A stretch of 34,364 nucleotides of DNA from Alphaproteobacteria bacterium (GTDB lineage Bacteria; Pseudomonadota; Alphaproteobacteria; SMXS01). The notes beneath the pieces were generated by a model. It saw only the letters and a program-made list of their open reading frames with translations. It was not told the origin of the DNA and did not search any database. Shown in pieces: positions 7,822 to 15,347 of the stretch. Each line of letters starts with the position of its first letter. Position 1 is the stretch's first letter. Location of the stretch: assembly GCA_004356955.1 (NCBI GenBank), contig SMXS01000122.1:1-34364 (forward strand), in the 5' to 3' direction. The position numbers and the translations under genes were made by a program.

Positions 7822-8180
7822 TGCGACCTATAATCCTGGCTATATTGCTGATCTTCACGACACCATCTTTGGCCCAGGAAGCCGACCTTTCCCTCATGGG
7901 TAAGACAGCGACTGAATTGAAGGCGACATTGGGAGATCCCAGCCTGATCTGGCCGGAACACCCTGCCTATACCTGGCAATATGCCGATGATCTGTGTGTT
8001 CTACAGCTCTATCTCTATGCGCCGACTATCGGTGGCGAGGCGGTTGTAAAATACGCCGAGGCGTCGATGCGAGGGGATGTTGAAGCGGTCATGAATCCAG
8101 ACAATGTCCCGATCTGCCTGGTGTCACGGGGGCTAATGCCCGGTCCGGCTTCTGATTCTGGCCCAGACTCTCGCCGTTAG
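7821..8180 (+). CDS. Small exported protein of unknown function (BamE/OmlA-like fold suspected)
   Basis: This 119-aa protein has a clear Sec signal peptide (MRPIILAILLIFTTPSLAQ, likely cleaved after SLA). The mature part contains LMGKTATELKATLGDP followed by YTWQYADDLCVLQLYLY. The order 'helix with a Leu-Gly-Asp-Pro turn, then a strand ending with a Trp-Gln-Tyr and Cys-rich β-segment' recalls small BamE/OmlA-like periplasmic domains, but I cannot assign a family. Two cysteines (in DDLCVL and VPICLV) could form a disulfide. The start overlaps the EI24 stop (TGATG), so the two are co-translated and may work together at the envelope. A hairpin begins at its stop codon. Confidence 0.75.
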   Translation: MRPIILAILLIFTTPSLAQEADLSLMGKTATELKATLGDPSLIWPEHPAYTWQYADDLCVLQLYLYAPTIGGEAVVKYAEASMRGDVEAVMNPDNVPICLVSRGLMPGPASDSGPDSRR

Positions 8181-8198
8181 AGGCGTTATACTAACGGC
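8173..8198 (+). terminator. Hairpin after the small exported protein gene (weak terminator or attenuator)
   Basis: gccgttag (8173–8180, including the stop codon) pairs perfectly with ctaacggc (8191–8198) around a 10-nt loop. No run of T follows; a strong aaggagg ribosome site for the next gene starts about 10 nt later. It may only partly terminate transcription or protect the upstream mRNA. Confidence 0.4.
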
Positions 8199-8219
8199 TC
8201 CTCTAGGAAGGAGGGGTCG

Positions 8220-8612
8220 ATGCCCATAAAGCTGAACCACACAATTGTCCCCTGCCACGAAGAAGCCAGCCCGGACGGGGTTCCGCGCGACAAGGACGCC
8301 AATGCGAAGTTCTATGCGCGCATATTGGGGTTAAACTATGTTGGCTCAACCGGGCACTTTGTCGCCGTCGAGATCAATGACAGCCTGACGTTTGATTTCG
8401 ACAATGCGAAAATGTTCGCCCCCCACCATTATGCCTTCAAAGTGTCCGAGGCAGAATTCGACGAAATCTTTAGCCGCATCAAAGAAGAAGACCTGGCCTA
8501 TGGCTCAGAACCCTTCACGCCGGACAATATGGAAATCAATCATAGAAACGGCGGGCGGGGCCTCTATTTTGCCGACCCAAACAGCCATTTATTGGAAATT
8601 CTAACGGCCTGA
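8220..8612 (+). CDS. VOC family protein (glyoxalase/bleomycin-resistance fold)
   Basis: This 130-aa single vicinal-oxygen-chelate domain protein shows the expected βαβββ pattern: LNHTIVPC at the start with the first metal-type His, a FYARILGLNY helix, and ending with RGLYFADPNSHLLEILT, whose Glu is the usual last metal ligand. The insert GVPRDKDANAKFYARIL before the first helix is typical of a VOC subfamily found in actinobacteria and proteobacteria. The substrate is not predictable; it could be a dioxygenase, a lyase or a resistance protein. A strong aaggagg precedes the ATG. The 3' end overlaps the convergent nth gene by 12 nt. Confidence 0.85.
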   Translation: MPIKLNHTIVPCHEEASPDGVPRDKDANAKFYARILGLNYVGSTGHFVAVEINDSLTFDFDNAKMFAPHHYAFKVSEAEFDEIFSRIKEEDLAYGSEPFTPDNMEINHRNGGRGLYFADPNSHLLEILTA

Positions 8613-9260
8613 CCAAATCTCTGGGTCCTCTGCGGTCTTCTTTTTGAAGTTGCACAAATCATAGATCATGCATTTGTGGCACTCTGGCTTGCGGGCTTTG
8701 CAGATATAGCGTCCGTGCAAAATCAGCCAGTGATGGGCGTGTTGCAGAAACTCTTCAGGGACAATTTTTTCGAGCCGCTTCATCATCGCGTCGGCGGTTT
8801 TGGCATGGGAAAGCCCGGTGCGGTTCGATAGCCGGAATATATGGGTGTCCACTGCAATTCTGGGATGCCCAAAGGCAATATTCATCACTACAGCGGCTGT
8901 TTTCTGGCCAACACCAGGTAGTTTGAACAGCTCGTCGGCGTCTTCGGGCACTTCGCTGCCATATTCATCGATCAGAATTTGGCTCAGCCGATAAACATTC
9001 TTGGCCTTGGTGTTGAACAGGCCGATGGTCTTTACATAATCACGGATCGTATCTTCACCCAGCGCGACCATCTTTTCTGGCGTATCGGCAACCGCAAACA
9101 ACGGCCCGGTGGCCTTGTTGACCCCGACATCGGTGGCCTGGGCCGAAAGCGCAACTGCCACCAACAGCGTATAAGGGTTCTTGTAGTTCAGCTCGCCGAC
9201 CGGTTCGGGGTCACCGTCACGCAGTCGAGAAAACATGTCATGGATATCAGCTTTTTTCAT
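8601..9260 (-). CDS. nth: Endonuclease III (base-excision DNA glycosylase/AP lyase)
   Basis: This enzyme removes oxidised pyrimidines and nicks abasic sites. The 219-aa protein keeps the E. coli numbering: catalytic Lys120 in the helix–hairpin–helix LPGVGQKTA, Asp138 in VDTHIFRL, and the [4Fe-4S] cysteines 187, 194, 197 and 203 (C-X6-C-X2-C-X5-C). The N-terminal ALSAQATDVGVNKAT matches the family. It lies 12 nt after dapB on the same strand and is probably co-transcribed. It overlaps the convergent VOC gene tail by 12 nt. Confidence 0.98.
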   Translation of the reverse strand: MKKADIHDMFSRLRDGDPEPVGELNYKNPYTLLVAVALSAQATDVGVNKATGPLFAVADTPEKMVALGEDTIRDYVKTIGLFNTKAKNVYRLSQILIDEYGSEVPEDADELFKLPGVGQKTAAVVMNIAFGHPRIAVDTHIFRLSNRTGLSHAKTADAMMKRLEKIVPEEFLQHAHHWLILHGRYICKARKPECHKCMIYDLCNFKKKTAEDPEIWSGR

Positions 9261-9272
9261 CGATGAATGCGG

Positions 9273-10094
9273 CTAAAAGCCCAGCACATCGGTCATGGTG
9301 TAATAGCCGGGGGCTTTGCCTTGGGTCCACAAGGCGGCATGGACGGCACCACGGGCAAAGATGGTGCGGTCACCGGCCCTGTGGGTCAGCTCAATGCGTT
9401 CATCATCGGCGGCAAAGATGACGGTGTGGTCGCCGACGACATTCCCGCCGCGCAGACTGGCAAAACCAATATTACCGACCTTGCGGGCACCGGTGACGCC
9501 ATCGCGAGCCCGATCAGCAACGTTATCCAGGGAAACACCACGGCCTTCTGCAGCGGCATGGCCCAGGGCCAGGGCGGTCCCGGATGGTGCGTCGACTTTG
9601 TGGCGGTGGTGGATCTCGAGGATTTCGATATCAAATTGTGGGTCCAGGACCTGGGCGACTTGGCGGGTTAGGGCCGCCAACAAATTGACACCGATGCTGA
9701 AATTGGGGGCCTGCACAACCACTGTTCGGCGGGCTGCGTCCGTGACCACTCTCATTTGGTCTTCATCAAGGCCTGTCGTGCCAACAATGTGTGCGGTTTT
9801 GGTCTCGGCCGCCAGGGCTGCCAGCAAGGCAGTTGTGTCGGGGACCGTGAAGTCGATGATGACGTCACTGGTCTCAAACAAAGATTGGCGATCCGCCGAA
9901 GCGACCAGGTTCAAGGGCTCTTCCAACCCGGCAAGTAGGCCCAGATCGATACCGATCGCGTGATGGCCATCGATCTCTGTGCCACCAGCCAGGGTACAGC
10001 CGTCAGTCTGCGTGACCTGACGCAACAACGTCCGGCCCATCCGGCCACCGCAGCCAACAATGCCAATCGATAGGTCTGTCACCACTTGCTCCAT
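9273..10094 (-). CDS. dapB: 4-hydroxy-tetrahydrodipicolinate reductase
   Basis: This NAD(P)H-dependent reductase acts in the diaminopimelate/lysine pathway. The 273-aa length is typical. The Rossmann signature is GIVGCGGRMGR (about residues 11–21), NFSIGVN is at about 131–137, and the catalytic/substrate motif EIHHRHKVDAPSGTA lies at about 160–174 with the proton-donor His pair and Lys166. The ATG at 10094 was kept; it lies 80 nt downstream of dnaJ on the same strand, with no clear terminator between, so read-through from the dnaKJ operon is possible. dapB next to dnaJ is a frequent alphaproteobacterial arrangement (recalled). Confidence 0.97.
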   Translation of the reverse strand: MEQVVTDLSIGIVGCGGRMGRTLLRQVTQTDGCTLAGGTEIDGHHAIGIDLGLLAGLEEPLNLVASADRQSLFETSDVIIDFTVPDTTALLAALAAETKTAHIVGTTGLDEDQMRVVTDAARRTVVVQAPNFSIGVNLLAALTRQVAQVLDPQFDIEILEIHHRHKVDAPSGTALALGHAAAEGRGVSLDNVADRARDGVTGARKVGNIGFASLRGGNVVGDHTVIFAADDERIELTHRAGDRTIFARGAVHAALWTQGKAPGYYTMTDVLGF

Positions 10095-10174
10095 TGTCTT
10101 CTAAACAACTGAAATCTAACACAGGCTTGGGGCTGGAGCGACTCCATAGAGACGCTTTACCAAGGGTCCTGGCC

Positions 10175-11320
10175 TTAGTCTGTGGTTTCGTTCCAACGTT
10201 CGTTGATGCGATCGCTGAAATTGTCTGCCTTGGGGCTGCTGCCCTTGTCAGCATCGACAAATTGTTGCAACAGTTTTTTCTGTTCCTTGGTCAGGTCGAC
10301 CGGTGTTTCGACCGAAATCAACACAAACATATCACCGCGGCCTGATCGCTGCAGGCGGGGCATGCCCTTGCCCCGCAAGCGGAAGTGACGGCCGGACTGG
10401 GTGCCTGCGGGGATCGTGATACGTGCTTTGGTGCCCTCAACAGTCAGGACTTCGATAGGCCCGCCAAGGGCAGCGGTCGCCATGGCCAAGGGTACATTGC
10501 AATAGACGTCGTTACCGTCGCGTTCGAACAGTTCATGATCGCGGACAGATATAAACATATATAGATCACCTGCCGGTCCACCGCGCTCGCCGTCTTCGCC
10601 TTCGCCGGACAGGCGGATGCGGGTGCCTTCTTCAACGCCAGCGGGGATGGAAACGGACAAGGTTTTGTCTTTTTGCACGCGGCCTGCTCCGTGACAGGTG
10701 GTGCAAGGGTCAGAGATGGTTTGGCCAGCGCCATGACAGGCGGGGCAGGCCCGTTCGACGGTAAAGAAGCCCTGCTGTTGGCGGACTTTGCCCATGCCCT
10801 GACAGGTCACACAGGTGGTGGGCGAGCTGCCAGGGGTCGCACCAGACCCGCCACAGGGGGCGCATTTCACGGCTGTATTAATTTTGATCTCGGCTTTTTT
10901 GCCCGAGAAGGCGTCTTCCAGCGATACGTCGTAATTATATCGCAGGTCAGAGCCCCTTTGGGGCCCACCGGCGCCACCACGACCGCGGCCGCCACCGCGA
11001 CGATCGCCAAATAGATCTTCGAAGATGTCGCCGAAGGATCCACCAAAGTCAAAGCCGCCACCGGCTGCGCCGGGACCACCCTGGCCCATGGAACCGTCAA
11101 AGGCCGCATGGCCAAAGCGGTCATAGGCCGCCCGTTTTTGGTCGTCCTTCAGGGCGTCATAGGCTTCGTTGATTTCTTTGAACTTTACCTCAGCCGCCGC
11201 ATCGTCCGGATTGCGGTCGGGATGATACTGCATCGCCAGCTTGCGATACGCCTTCTTGATGTCGGGGCCAGGTGCGTCCTTGGATACCCCGAGGAGTTCA
11301 TAAAAGTCAGTTTTGGCCAT
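10175..11320 (-). CDS. dnaJ: Chaperone protein DnaJ (Hsp40)
   Basis: This co-chaperone delivers substrates to DnaK and stimulates its ATPase. The 381-aa protein has a J-domain with HPD at residues 33–35, then a glycine/phenylalanine-rich stretch ([15 protein letters not shown]…). Four CxxCxGxG zinc repeats follow ([32 protein letters not shown]), then the two C-terminal β-domains. The track begins at 11359, but [11 protein letters not shown] at 11320 is the family start. It lies 73 nt after dnaK with a 9-bp hairpin between. Heat-shock control is expected from the promoter upstream of dnaK. Confidence 0.98.
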   Translation of the reverse strand: MAKTDFYELLGVSKDAPGPDIKKAYRKLAMQYHPDRNPDDAAAEVKFKEINEAYDALKDDQKRAAYDRFGHAAFDGSMGQGGPGAAGGGFDFGGSFGDIFEDLFGDRRGGGRGRGGAGGPQRGSDLRYNYDVSLEDAFSGKKAEIKINTAVKCAPCGGSGATPGSSPTTCVTCQGMGKVRQQQGFFTVERACPACHGAGQTISDPCTTCHGAGRVQKDKTLSVSIPAGVEEGTRIRLSGEGEDGERGGPAGDLYMFISVRDHELFERDGNDVYCNVPLAMATAALGGPIEVLTVEGTKARITIPAGTQSGRHFRLRGKGMPRLQRSGRGDMFVLISVETPVDLTKEQKKLLQQFVDADKGSSPKADNFSDRINERWNETTD

Positions 11321-11361
11321 CAATCCCGTCCGGCTGGCGCGTCTGGCTCCATTTTGCATAG

Positions 11362-11384
11362 CAGGGCACCATCAAGGTGCCCTG
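11362..11384 (-). promoter_or_regulatory. Hairpin in the dnaK–dnaJ intercistronic gap
   Basis: cagggcacc (11362–11370) and ggtgccctg (11376–11384) form a perfect 9-bp GC-rich stem with a 5-nt loop, 41 nt before the dnaJ start and 9 nt after the dnaK stop. There is no T-run on the minus strand, so an mRNA processing or stability element, or a weak attenuator that sets the dnaK:dnaJ ratio, is more likely than a full terminator. Confidence 0.6.
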
Positions 11385-11393
11385 TTACCATGC

Positions 11394-13340
11394 TTAGGAG
11401 GTCGCGTCTTTCTTGTCGTCGTCGACTTCTTCAAAATCGGCGTCGACAACGTCATCAGCGCCTGCACCTGCACCTGCACCGGCTTCTTCGGCAGCCATAT
11501 CTTCAGCTGTTGGTCCCGCTTCGGCTTGTGCTGCTTGTTCAGCCGAATAAATGGCTTCACCCAGCTTCATGGACGCTTGGCCCAACGCTTCGGTCTTGGT
11601 ATTGATGTCGTCAATGTCATCGCCTTCCAGCGCCGTCTTCAGCTCTGTAACGGCTGTTTCAATCGCCTGCTTTTCATTGTCTTCGATTTTGTCGCCGTGT
11701 TCTGACAGGCTTTTCTCGGTCGAATGGATGATCGAGTCTGCCTGGTTGCGGGTGTCGACAGCTTCACGCTTGGCCTTGTCTTCGGTGGCGTTTTCTTCGG
11801 CTTCCTTGACCATGCGCTCAATATCGTCATCGGTAAGACCACCAGATGCCTGAATGCGGATCTGCTGTTCTTTGCCGGTGCCTTTATCCTTGGCCGTCAC
11901 ATGGACGATGCCGTTGGCGTCGATATCAAAGGCGACTTCGATCTGTGGCAGGCCGCGCGGGGCGGTGGGGATACCGATCAGATCAAACTGCCCCAGCAGC
12001 TTGTTGTCAGCAGCCATTTCGCGTTCACCCTGATGGACGCGGATGGTCACAGCAGACTGATTGTCCTCAGCCGTTGAAAAAACCTGGCTTTTCTTGGTGG
12101 GGATGGTGGTGTTGCGTTCAATCAGGCGCGTGAACACACCGCCCAGGGTTTCAATACCCAGCGACAGAGGCGTGACGTCGAGCAGCAGCACGTCTTTGAC
12201 GTCGCCCTGCAACACACCGGCCTGAATGGCCGCACCCATGGCCACCACTTCATCAGGGTTCACGCCCTGGTGAGGCTCGCGACCAAAGAACTGTTCAACA
12301 ACTTCCTGGATCCGGGGCATGCGGGTCATGCCGCCAACCAGGACCACTTCATCAATTTCACCAGCTGTGAGGCCGGCATCCTTGAGGGCCGCCTTGCAGG
12401 GCGCGATGGTCTTGTCGATCAGGTCTGCAACCAGGGCTTCCAGCTTGGCGCGGGTCAGCTTCATGGTCAGATGCTTGGGGCCTGATGCATCAGCAGTGAT
12501 GAAGGGTAGGTTTATTTCGGTCTGTGTTGCGCTGGACAGTTCAATCTTGGCCTTTTCAGCGGCTTCCTTCAGGCGCTGCAGGGCCATTTTGTCACCGCGC
12601 AGGTCGATGCCGTTTTCTTTTTTGAATTCTTCAGAAAGATATTCCAACAGGAGCATGTCAAAGTCTTCACCGCCAAGGAACGTATCGCCATTGGTCGATT
12701 TTACTTCAAACACACCGTCGCCAATTTCAAGGATGGACACGTCGAATGTGCCGCCACCAAGGTCATAAACGGCGATCGTCTGGCCCGACTTTTTGTCAAG
12801 GCCATAGGCCAAAGCGGCCGCTGTTGGTTCGTTGATGATGCGCAACACTTCAAGGCCGGCAATTTTACCGGCATCTTTCGTGGCCTGGCGCTGCGCGTCG
12901 TTGAAGTATGCAGGAACGGTGACAACAGCCTGAGTGATCTCTTCACCCAAATATTTCTCAGCGTCTTCTTTCAGCTTTTGCAGGATGAAGGCACTGACCT
13001 GGCTGGGGGAATATTTTTCGCCGCGGGCGGTGACCCAGGCGTCGCCATTGTCAGCCTCGATAATGGCATAAGGCACCATGTCCATATCTTTGCGGGTGGC
13101 AGGGTCATCAAAAGACCGGCCGATCAGCCGCTTGATGGCAAACAGGGTGTTTTCGGGATTGGTGACAGCCTGGCGCTTTGCCGCCTGGCCTACGAGGCGC
13201 TCATTACCATCGGCGAAAGCGACCATGGAAGGGGTTGTGCGACCGCCTTCAGAATTTTCGATGATCTTTGGGTCACTGCCGTCCATGACAGCCACGCAGG
13301 AATTTGTTGTTCCCAGATCAATACCAATAACTTTACCCAT
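11394..13340 (-). CDS. dnaK: Chaperone protein DnaK (Hsp70)
   Basis: This is the ATP-driven Hsp70 that works with DnaJ and GrpE, both encoded in the window. The 648-aa protein starts [16 protein letters not shown] and has [19 protein letters not shown] (phosphate 2 region), [10 protein letters not shown], the linker [19 protein letters not shown], a β-sandwich substrate-binding domain and an α-lid. The C-terminus is acidic and Ala/Gly-rich, ending [17 protein letters not shown], close to the usual EEVD-like bacterial tail. It is transcribed with dnaJ from a probable heat-shock/vegetative promoter about 150 nt upstream, through a structured leader. Confidence 0.99.
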   Translation of the reverse strand: MGKVIGIDLGTTNSCVAVMDGSDPKIIENSEGGRTTPSMVAFADGNERLVGQAAKRQAVTNPENTLFAIKRLIGRSFDDPATRKDMDMVPYAIIEADNGDAWVTARGEKYSPSQVSAFILQKLKEDAEKYLGEEITQAVVTVPAYFNDAQRQATKDAGKIAGLEVLRIINEPTAAALAYGLDKKSGQTIAVYDLGGGTFDVSILEIGDGVFEVKSTNGDTFLGGEDFDMLLLEYLSEEFKKENGIDLRGDKMALQRLKEAAEKAKIELSSATQTEINLPFITADASGPKHLTMKLTRAKLEALVADLIDKTIAPCKAALKDAGLTAGEIDEVVLVGGMTRMPRIQEVVEQFFGREPHQGVNPDEVVAMGAAIQAGVLQGDVKDVLLLDVTPLSLGIETLGGVFTRLIERNTTIPTKKSQVFSTAEDNQSAVTIRVHQGEREMAADNKLLGQFDLIGIPTAPRGLPQIEVAFDIDANGIVHVTAKDKGTGKEQQIRIQASGGLTDDDIERMVKEAEENATEDKAKREAVDTRNQADSIIHSTEKSLSEHGDKIEDNEKQAIETAVTELKTALEGDDIDDINTKTEALGQASMKLGEAIYSAEQAAQAEAGPTAEDMAAEEAGAGAGAGADDVVDADFEEVDDDKKDATS

Positions 13341-13400
13341 TTTTACCTCTTCTGTTTGGCAAGCCCTTTGTACCAGTCACATCATGCCCTGGCGTCTCTT

Positions 13401-13470
13401 TGGGAGAGGGCTCCCACCTAAGCAAAGGATCCCGCCTTTTTGACGGTACCCCAGCTTTTTCGACGGAACC
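13401..13470 (-). promoter_or_regulatory. dnaK 5' leader with hairpin and imperfect tandem repeat
   Basis: Between the promoter and dnaK there is a perfect 6-bp hairpin, tgggag-aggg-ctccca (13401–13416). There are also two adjacent 20-bp imperfect repeats, 13431–13450 and 13451–13470, which share …gacggNacc and a T-run and match at about 16 of 20 positions. The function is unknown. A structured heat-sensing leader or a regulator-binding repeat are both possible. Confidence 0.4.
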
Positions 13471-13488
13471 ATTGTCATTTCAGCCCGG

Positions 13489-13519
13489 CTTATATAGTGA
13501 AGCAGGCAGGGCCGTTCAA
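13489..13519 (-). promoter_or_regulatory. Probable dnaK promoter (σ32-like/σ70-like)
   Basis: On the minus strand, TTGAAC (13514–13519) is followed by a 17-nt spacer and TATATA (13491–13496), within ACTATATAAG. The −10 wording resembles the alphaproteobacterial heat-shock form CYTATNTNNG at nine of ten positions, and the −35 resembles CTTGAA except for its first base. The promoter gives a leader of roughly 140 nt before dnaK. No CIRCE inverted repeat is seen nearby. Confidence 0.6.
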
Positions 13520-13619
13520 CCGGCAGAGGTCAAAAAAACGTCAATAGCGCTGATTTATTTTCGCTGATACGAAGAATCTGACCAAAAAACCGCATTTTGG
13601 GCGAAATTAGAGGCGTTTC

Positions 13620-14153
13620 ATGGGAATTCACCGGTGGGTTAGGAATATTTCAGTAATTTTGCTGTTTGCTTTTCTGGCGGCTTTTCTGGCTTCTTGTGGC
13701 GCTGAAACACCAGAAAAAGCTGATTCAACCGATTCTTTCCTGGTGAAAAAAGCCAACACAGTGCAGATCAGCCAGGTCTGGGCCCGCCAGACATTGGTGC
13801 CGGGTCAGCCGAGCGGCGTCTATCTGACCATCGAAAATGCGACCAATAAGGATGTCCGGCTGCTGCAAGTCAGTGTAAATGGGGCCGAGAGGGCGGAAAT
13901 GCACGATAGTGTGCACACCGACGGCATCGTGCGGATGGTGCAGCTGGACGATCTGGTGGTCGCCGCGGGTGGTATTGAGCAGTTCCAGCCAGGGGGGAAG
14001 CACATCATGGTGTTTGGCCTGCCACAATTGCTAAAGCCTGGGATGCAAGTGCTGGTGACCCTGACGTTTGAAAATGCCAGCCCTATGGACGTACAGGCTA
14101 TTGTCTCTGAAAATATGAATGCCCCAGATAACAGGGGCCATCATGGTCACTAA
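13620..14153 (+). CDS. PCu(A)C-type copper chaperone lipoprotein
   Basis: This 177-aa exported protein has a signal peptide with a lipobox (FLASC, Cys26), so it is probably membrane-anchored in the periplasm. The copper site H-X10-M-X21-H-X-M is exact: His95 (preceded by Met94), Met106, His128 and Met130. By family knowledge, PCu(A)C proteins deliver Cu(I) to cytochrome oxidase CuA centres, often together with Sco. The C-terminus is His-rich (NRGHHGH), perhaps an extra metal site. It is divergent from dnaK. Its 3' end overlaps the cupin gene by 11 nt, so the two are coupled. No oxidase or sco gene is in the window. Confidence 0.9.
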   Translation: MGIHRWVRNISVILLFAFLAAFLASCGAETPEKADSTDSFLVKKANTVQISQVWARQTLVPGQPSGVYLTIENATNKDVRLLQVSVNGAERAEMHDSVHTDGIVRMVQLDDLVVAAGGIEQFQPGGKHIMVFGLPQLLKPGMQVLVTLTFENASPMDVQAIVSENMNAPDNRGHHGH

Positions 14154-14565
14154 CCCCCAAGACATTATCGACCGTCTAGAGCTGCAGCCTCACCCTGAAG
14201 GCGGCTTCTATCGTGAGATCTATCGAGCCGAAGGCCTCGTGGATGAACGGTCGCCTGTCACCAGCCTCTACTATTTGCTGCAGGCGGGACAACGGTCGGC
14301 CTGGCATCGCGTCGACGCGACCGAAATCTGGCACTTCCATGACGGTGCGCCGTTGCGGCTGTCAATTTCTGCAGGCGGACCACAGAGTGATCATGTTTTG
14401 GGCTTAGGCCTGGCCGCGGGCGAACAGCCGCAGATTATTGTCCCACCCCATGCGTGGCAAAGTGCCGAAACATTGGGAGAATGGACGTTGGCGGGCTGTA
14501 TAGTTGCCCCGGGGTTTGACTTTGCCGGGTTTGAGCTGGCGCCCGACGACCGTTTACCTGACTAG
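14143..14565 (+). CDS. DUF985 (cupin_5) family protein
   Basis: This 140-aa small cupin has the hallmark HPEGGFYREIYR near the N-terminus, SLYYLLQAGQRSAWHRVDATEIWHFH in the first cupin motif, and AWQSAETLGEWTLAGCIVAPGFDFAGFEL at the end. Its enzymatic role is unknown in general. The track begins at 14119, but MVTNPQDIIDRLEL at 14143 fits the family and gives a shorter overlap with the copper-chaperone gene. The stop codon overlaps the convergent grpE stop by 4 nt. Confidence 0.9.
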   Translation: MVTNPQDIIDRLELQPHPEGGFYREIYRAEGLVDERSPVTSLYYLLQAGQRSAWHRVDATEIWHFHDGAPLRLSISAGGPQSDHVLGLGLAAGEQPQIIVPPHAWQSAETLGEWTLAGCIVAPGFDFAGFELAPDDRLPD

Positions 14566-15338
14566 GCTTCGTCTTTGTCCTCGTTTTCATCTGGCTCTGG
14601 CTCAGCTGGTTTGGCCGGGGCTTTTGACACACCAACCATTGCAGGCCGTAACAGGCGATCACCAATCGTGTAGCCAATTTGCATGACCTGCAGCACGGTT
14701 CCCGGAGCTTTATCAGCATCTTCGACCTCAAACATGGCCTGGTGCAAATTGTGGTCGAACTTGCCGCCATCAGGTCGAATTTCTTTGATGCCGTGCTTTT
14801 CAAACGCGATGGCCAGGTCTTTGCCTGTCAGCTCGACGCCCTCGATGAAGCTTTTGAAGTTTTCGTCCTCGCGGGCGTTTTCTGGCAGGGTATCGACGGC
14901 GCGACCCAGATTATCGGCAACCGGCACCATGTCGCGGGCAAAAGTGGTGATGCCATATTTAGCGGCGTCTTCTTTATCGCGGATAGACCGGCGGCGAATA
15001 TTTTCGGTCTCGGCCATGGCGCGTAAAAGTTTGTCCTTCAGATCGGCCAGCTCTTCATAGGCTTTGATCAGCATTTCTTCGATAGTGGGCTCGGCGTCTG
15101 TATCCTCCGCGTCCGCACCCGCATCTGGGGCGCCCTCTTCAGAGGCCGGCTCAGCATTGACCGTGGCGTCTTCGGCCCCAGCTTTATCCTCTGGGGTGGC
15201 CTCTTCAGAGGCCTGCTCAGCATTGACCGTGGCGTCTTCGGCCCCAGCTTTATCCTCTGGGGTGGCCTTATCCTTTGGAGTGGCCTTATCCTCTGGGGTG
15301 GCCTCGTCTTCTGGTTTTTTGTTTTCGTTGTCACTCAT
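14562..15338 (-). CDS. grpE: Nucleotide exchange factor GrpE with repetitive acidic N-terminal extension
   Basis: This is the ADP-release factor for DnaK. Residues from about 87 onward are standard GrpE: a long coiled-coil helix (EEMLIKAYEELADLKDKLLRAMAETENIRRR) followed by the β-domain (PDGGKFDHNLHQAMFEV…VLQVMQIGYTIGDRLLRPAMVGVSK). The first ~85 residues are low-complexity and acidic, with TPEDKA units and a perfectly framed 22-residue repeat (ATPEDKAGAEDATVNAE…), so the total is 258 aa against about 200 in E. coli. It follows hrcA by 9 nt, with TAGGA near the hrcA stop as ribosome site. hrcA–grpE is thus a small heat-shock operon apart from dnaKJ. Confidence 0.96.
   Translation of the reverse strand: MSDNENKKPEDEATPEDKATPKDKATPEDKAGAEDATVNAEQASEEATPEDKAGAEDATVNAEPASEEGAPDAGADAEDTDAEPTIEEMLIKAYEELADLKDKLLRAMAETENIRRRSIRDKEDAAKYGITTFARDMVPVADNLGRAVDTLPENAREDENFKSFIEGVELTGKDLAIAFEKHGIKEIRPDGGKFDHNLHQAMFEVEDADKAPGTVLQVMQIGYTIGDRLLRPAMVGVSKAPAKPAEPEPDENEDKDEA
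15134..15265 (-). repeat. Two 66-bp near-identical tandem repeats in grpE
   Basis: Copies 15134–15199 and 15200–15265 are 66 bp long, and I found one mismatch (ggccgg versus ggcctg). A third, degenerate ~36-bp tract of tatcctctggggtgg words follows. They keep frame and encode 22-residue units. Such near-identity suggests recent duplication by slippage or recombination. Confidence 0.9.
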
Positions 15339-15347
15339 AATGTGCCG

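Noticed and set aside
13341-13619. CIRCE operator (TTAGCACTC-N9-GAGTGCTAA) near dnaK or hrcA
   Set aside because: It was looked for because hrcA is present, but no such inverted repeat was seen in the dnaK, grpE or hrcA upstream sequence.
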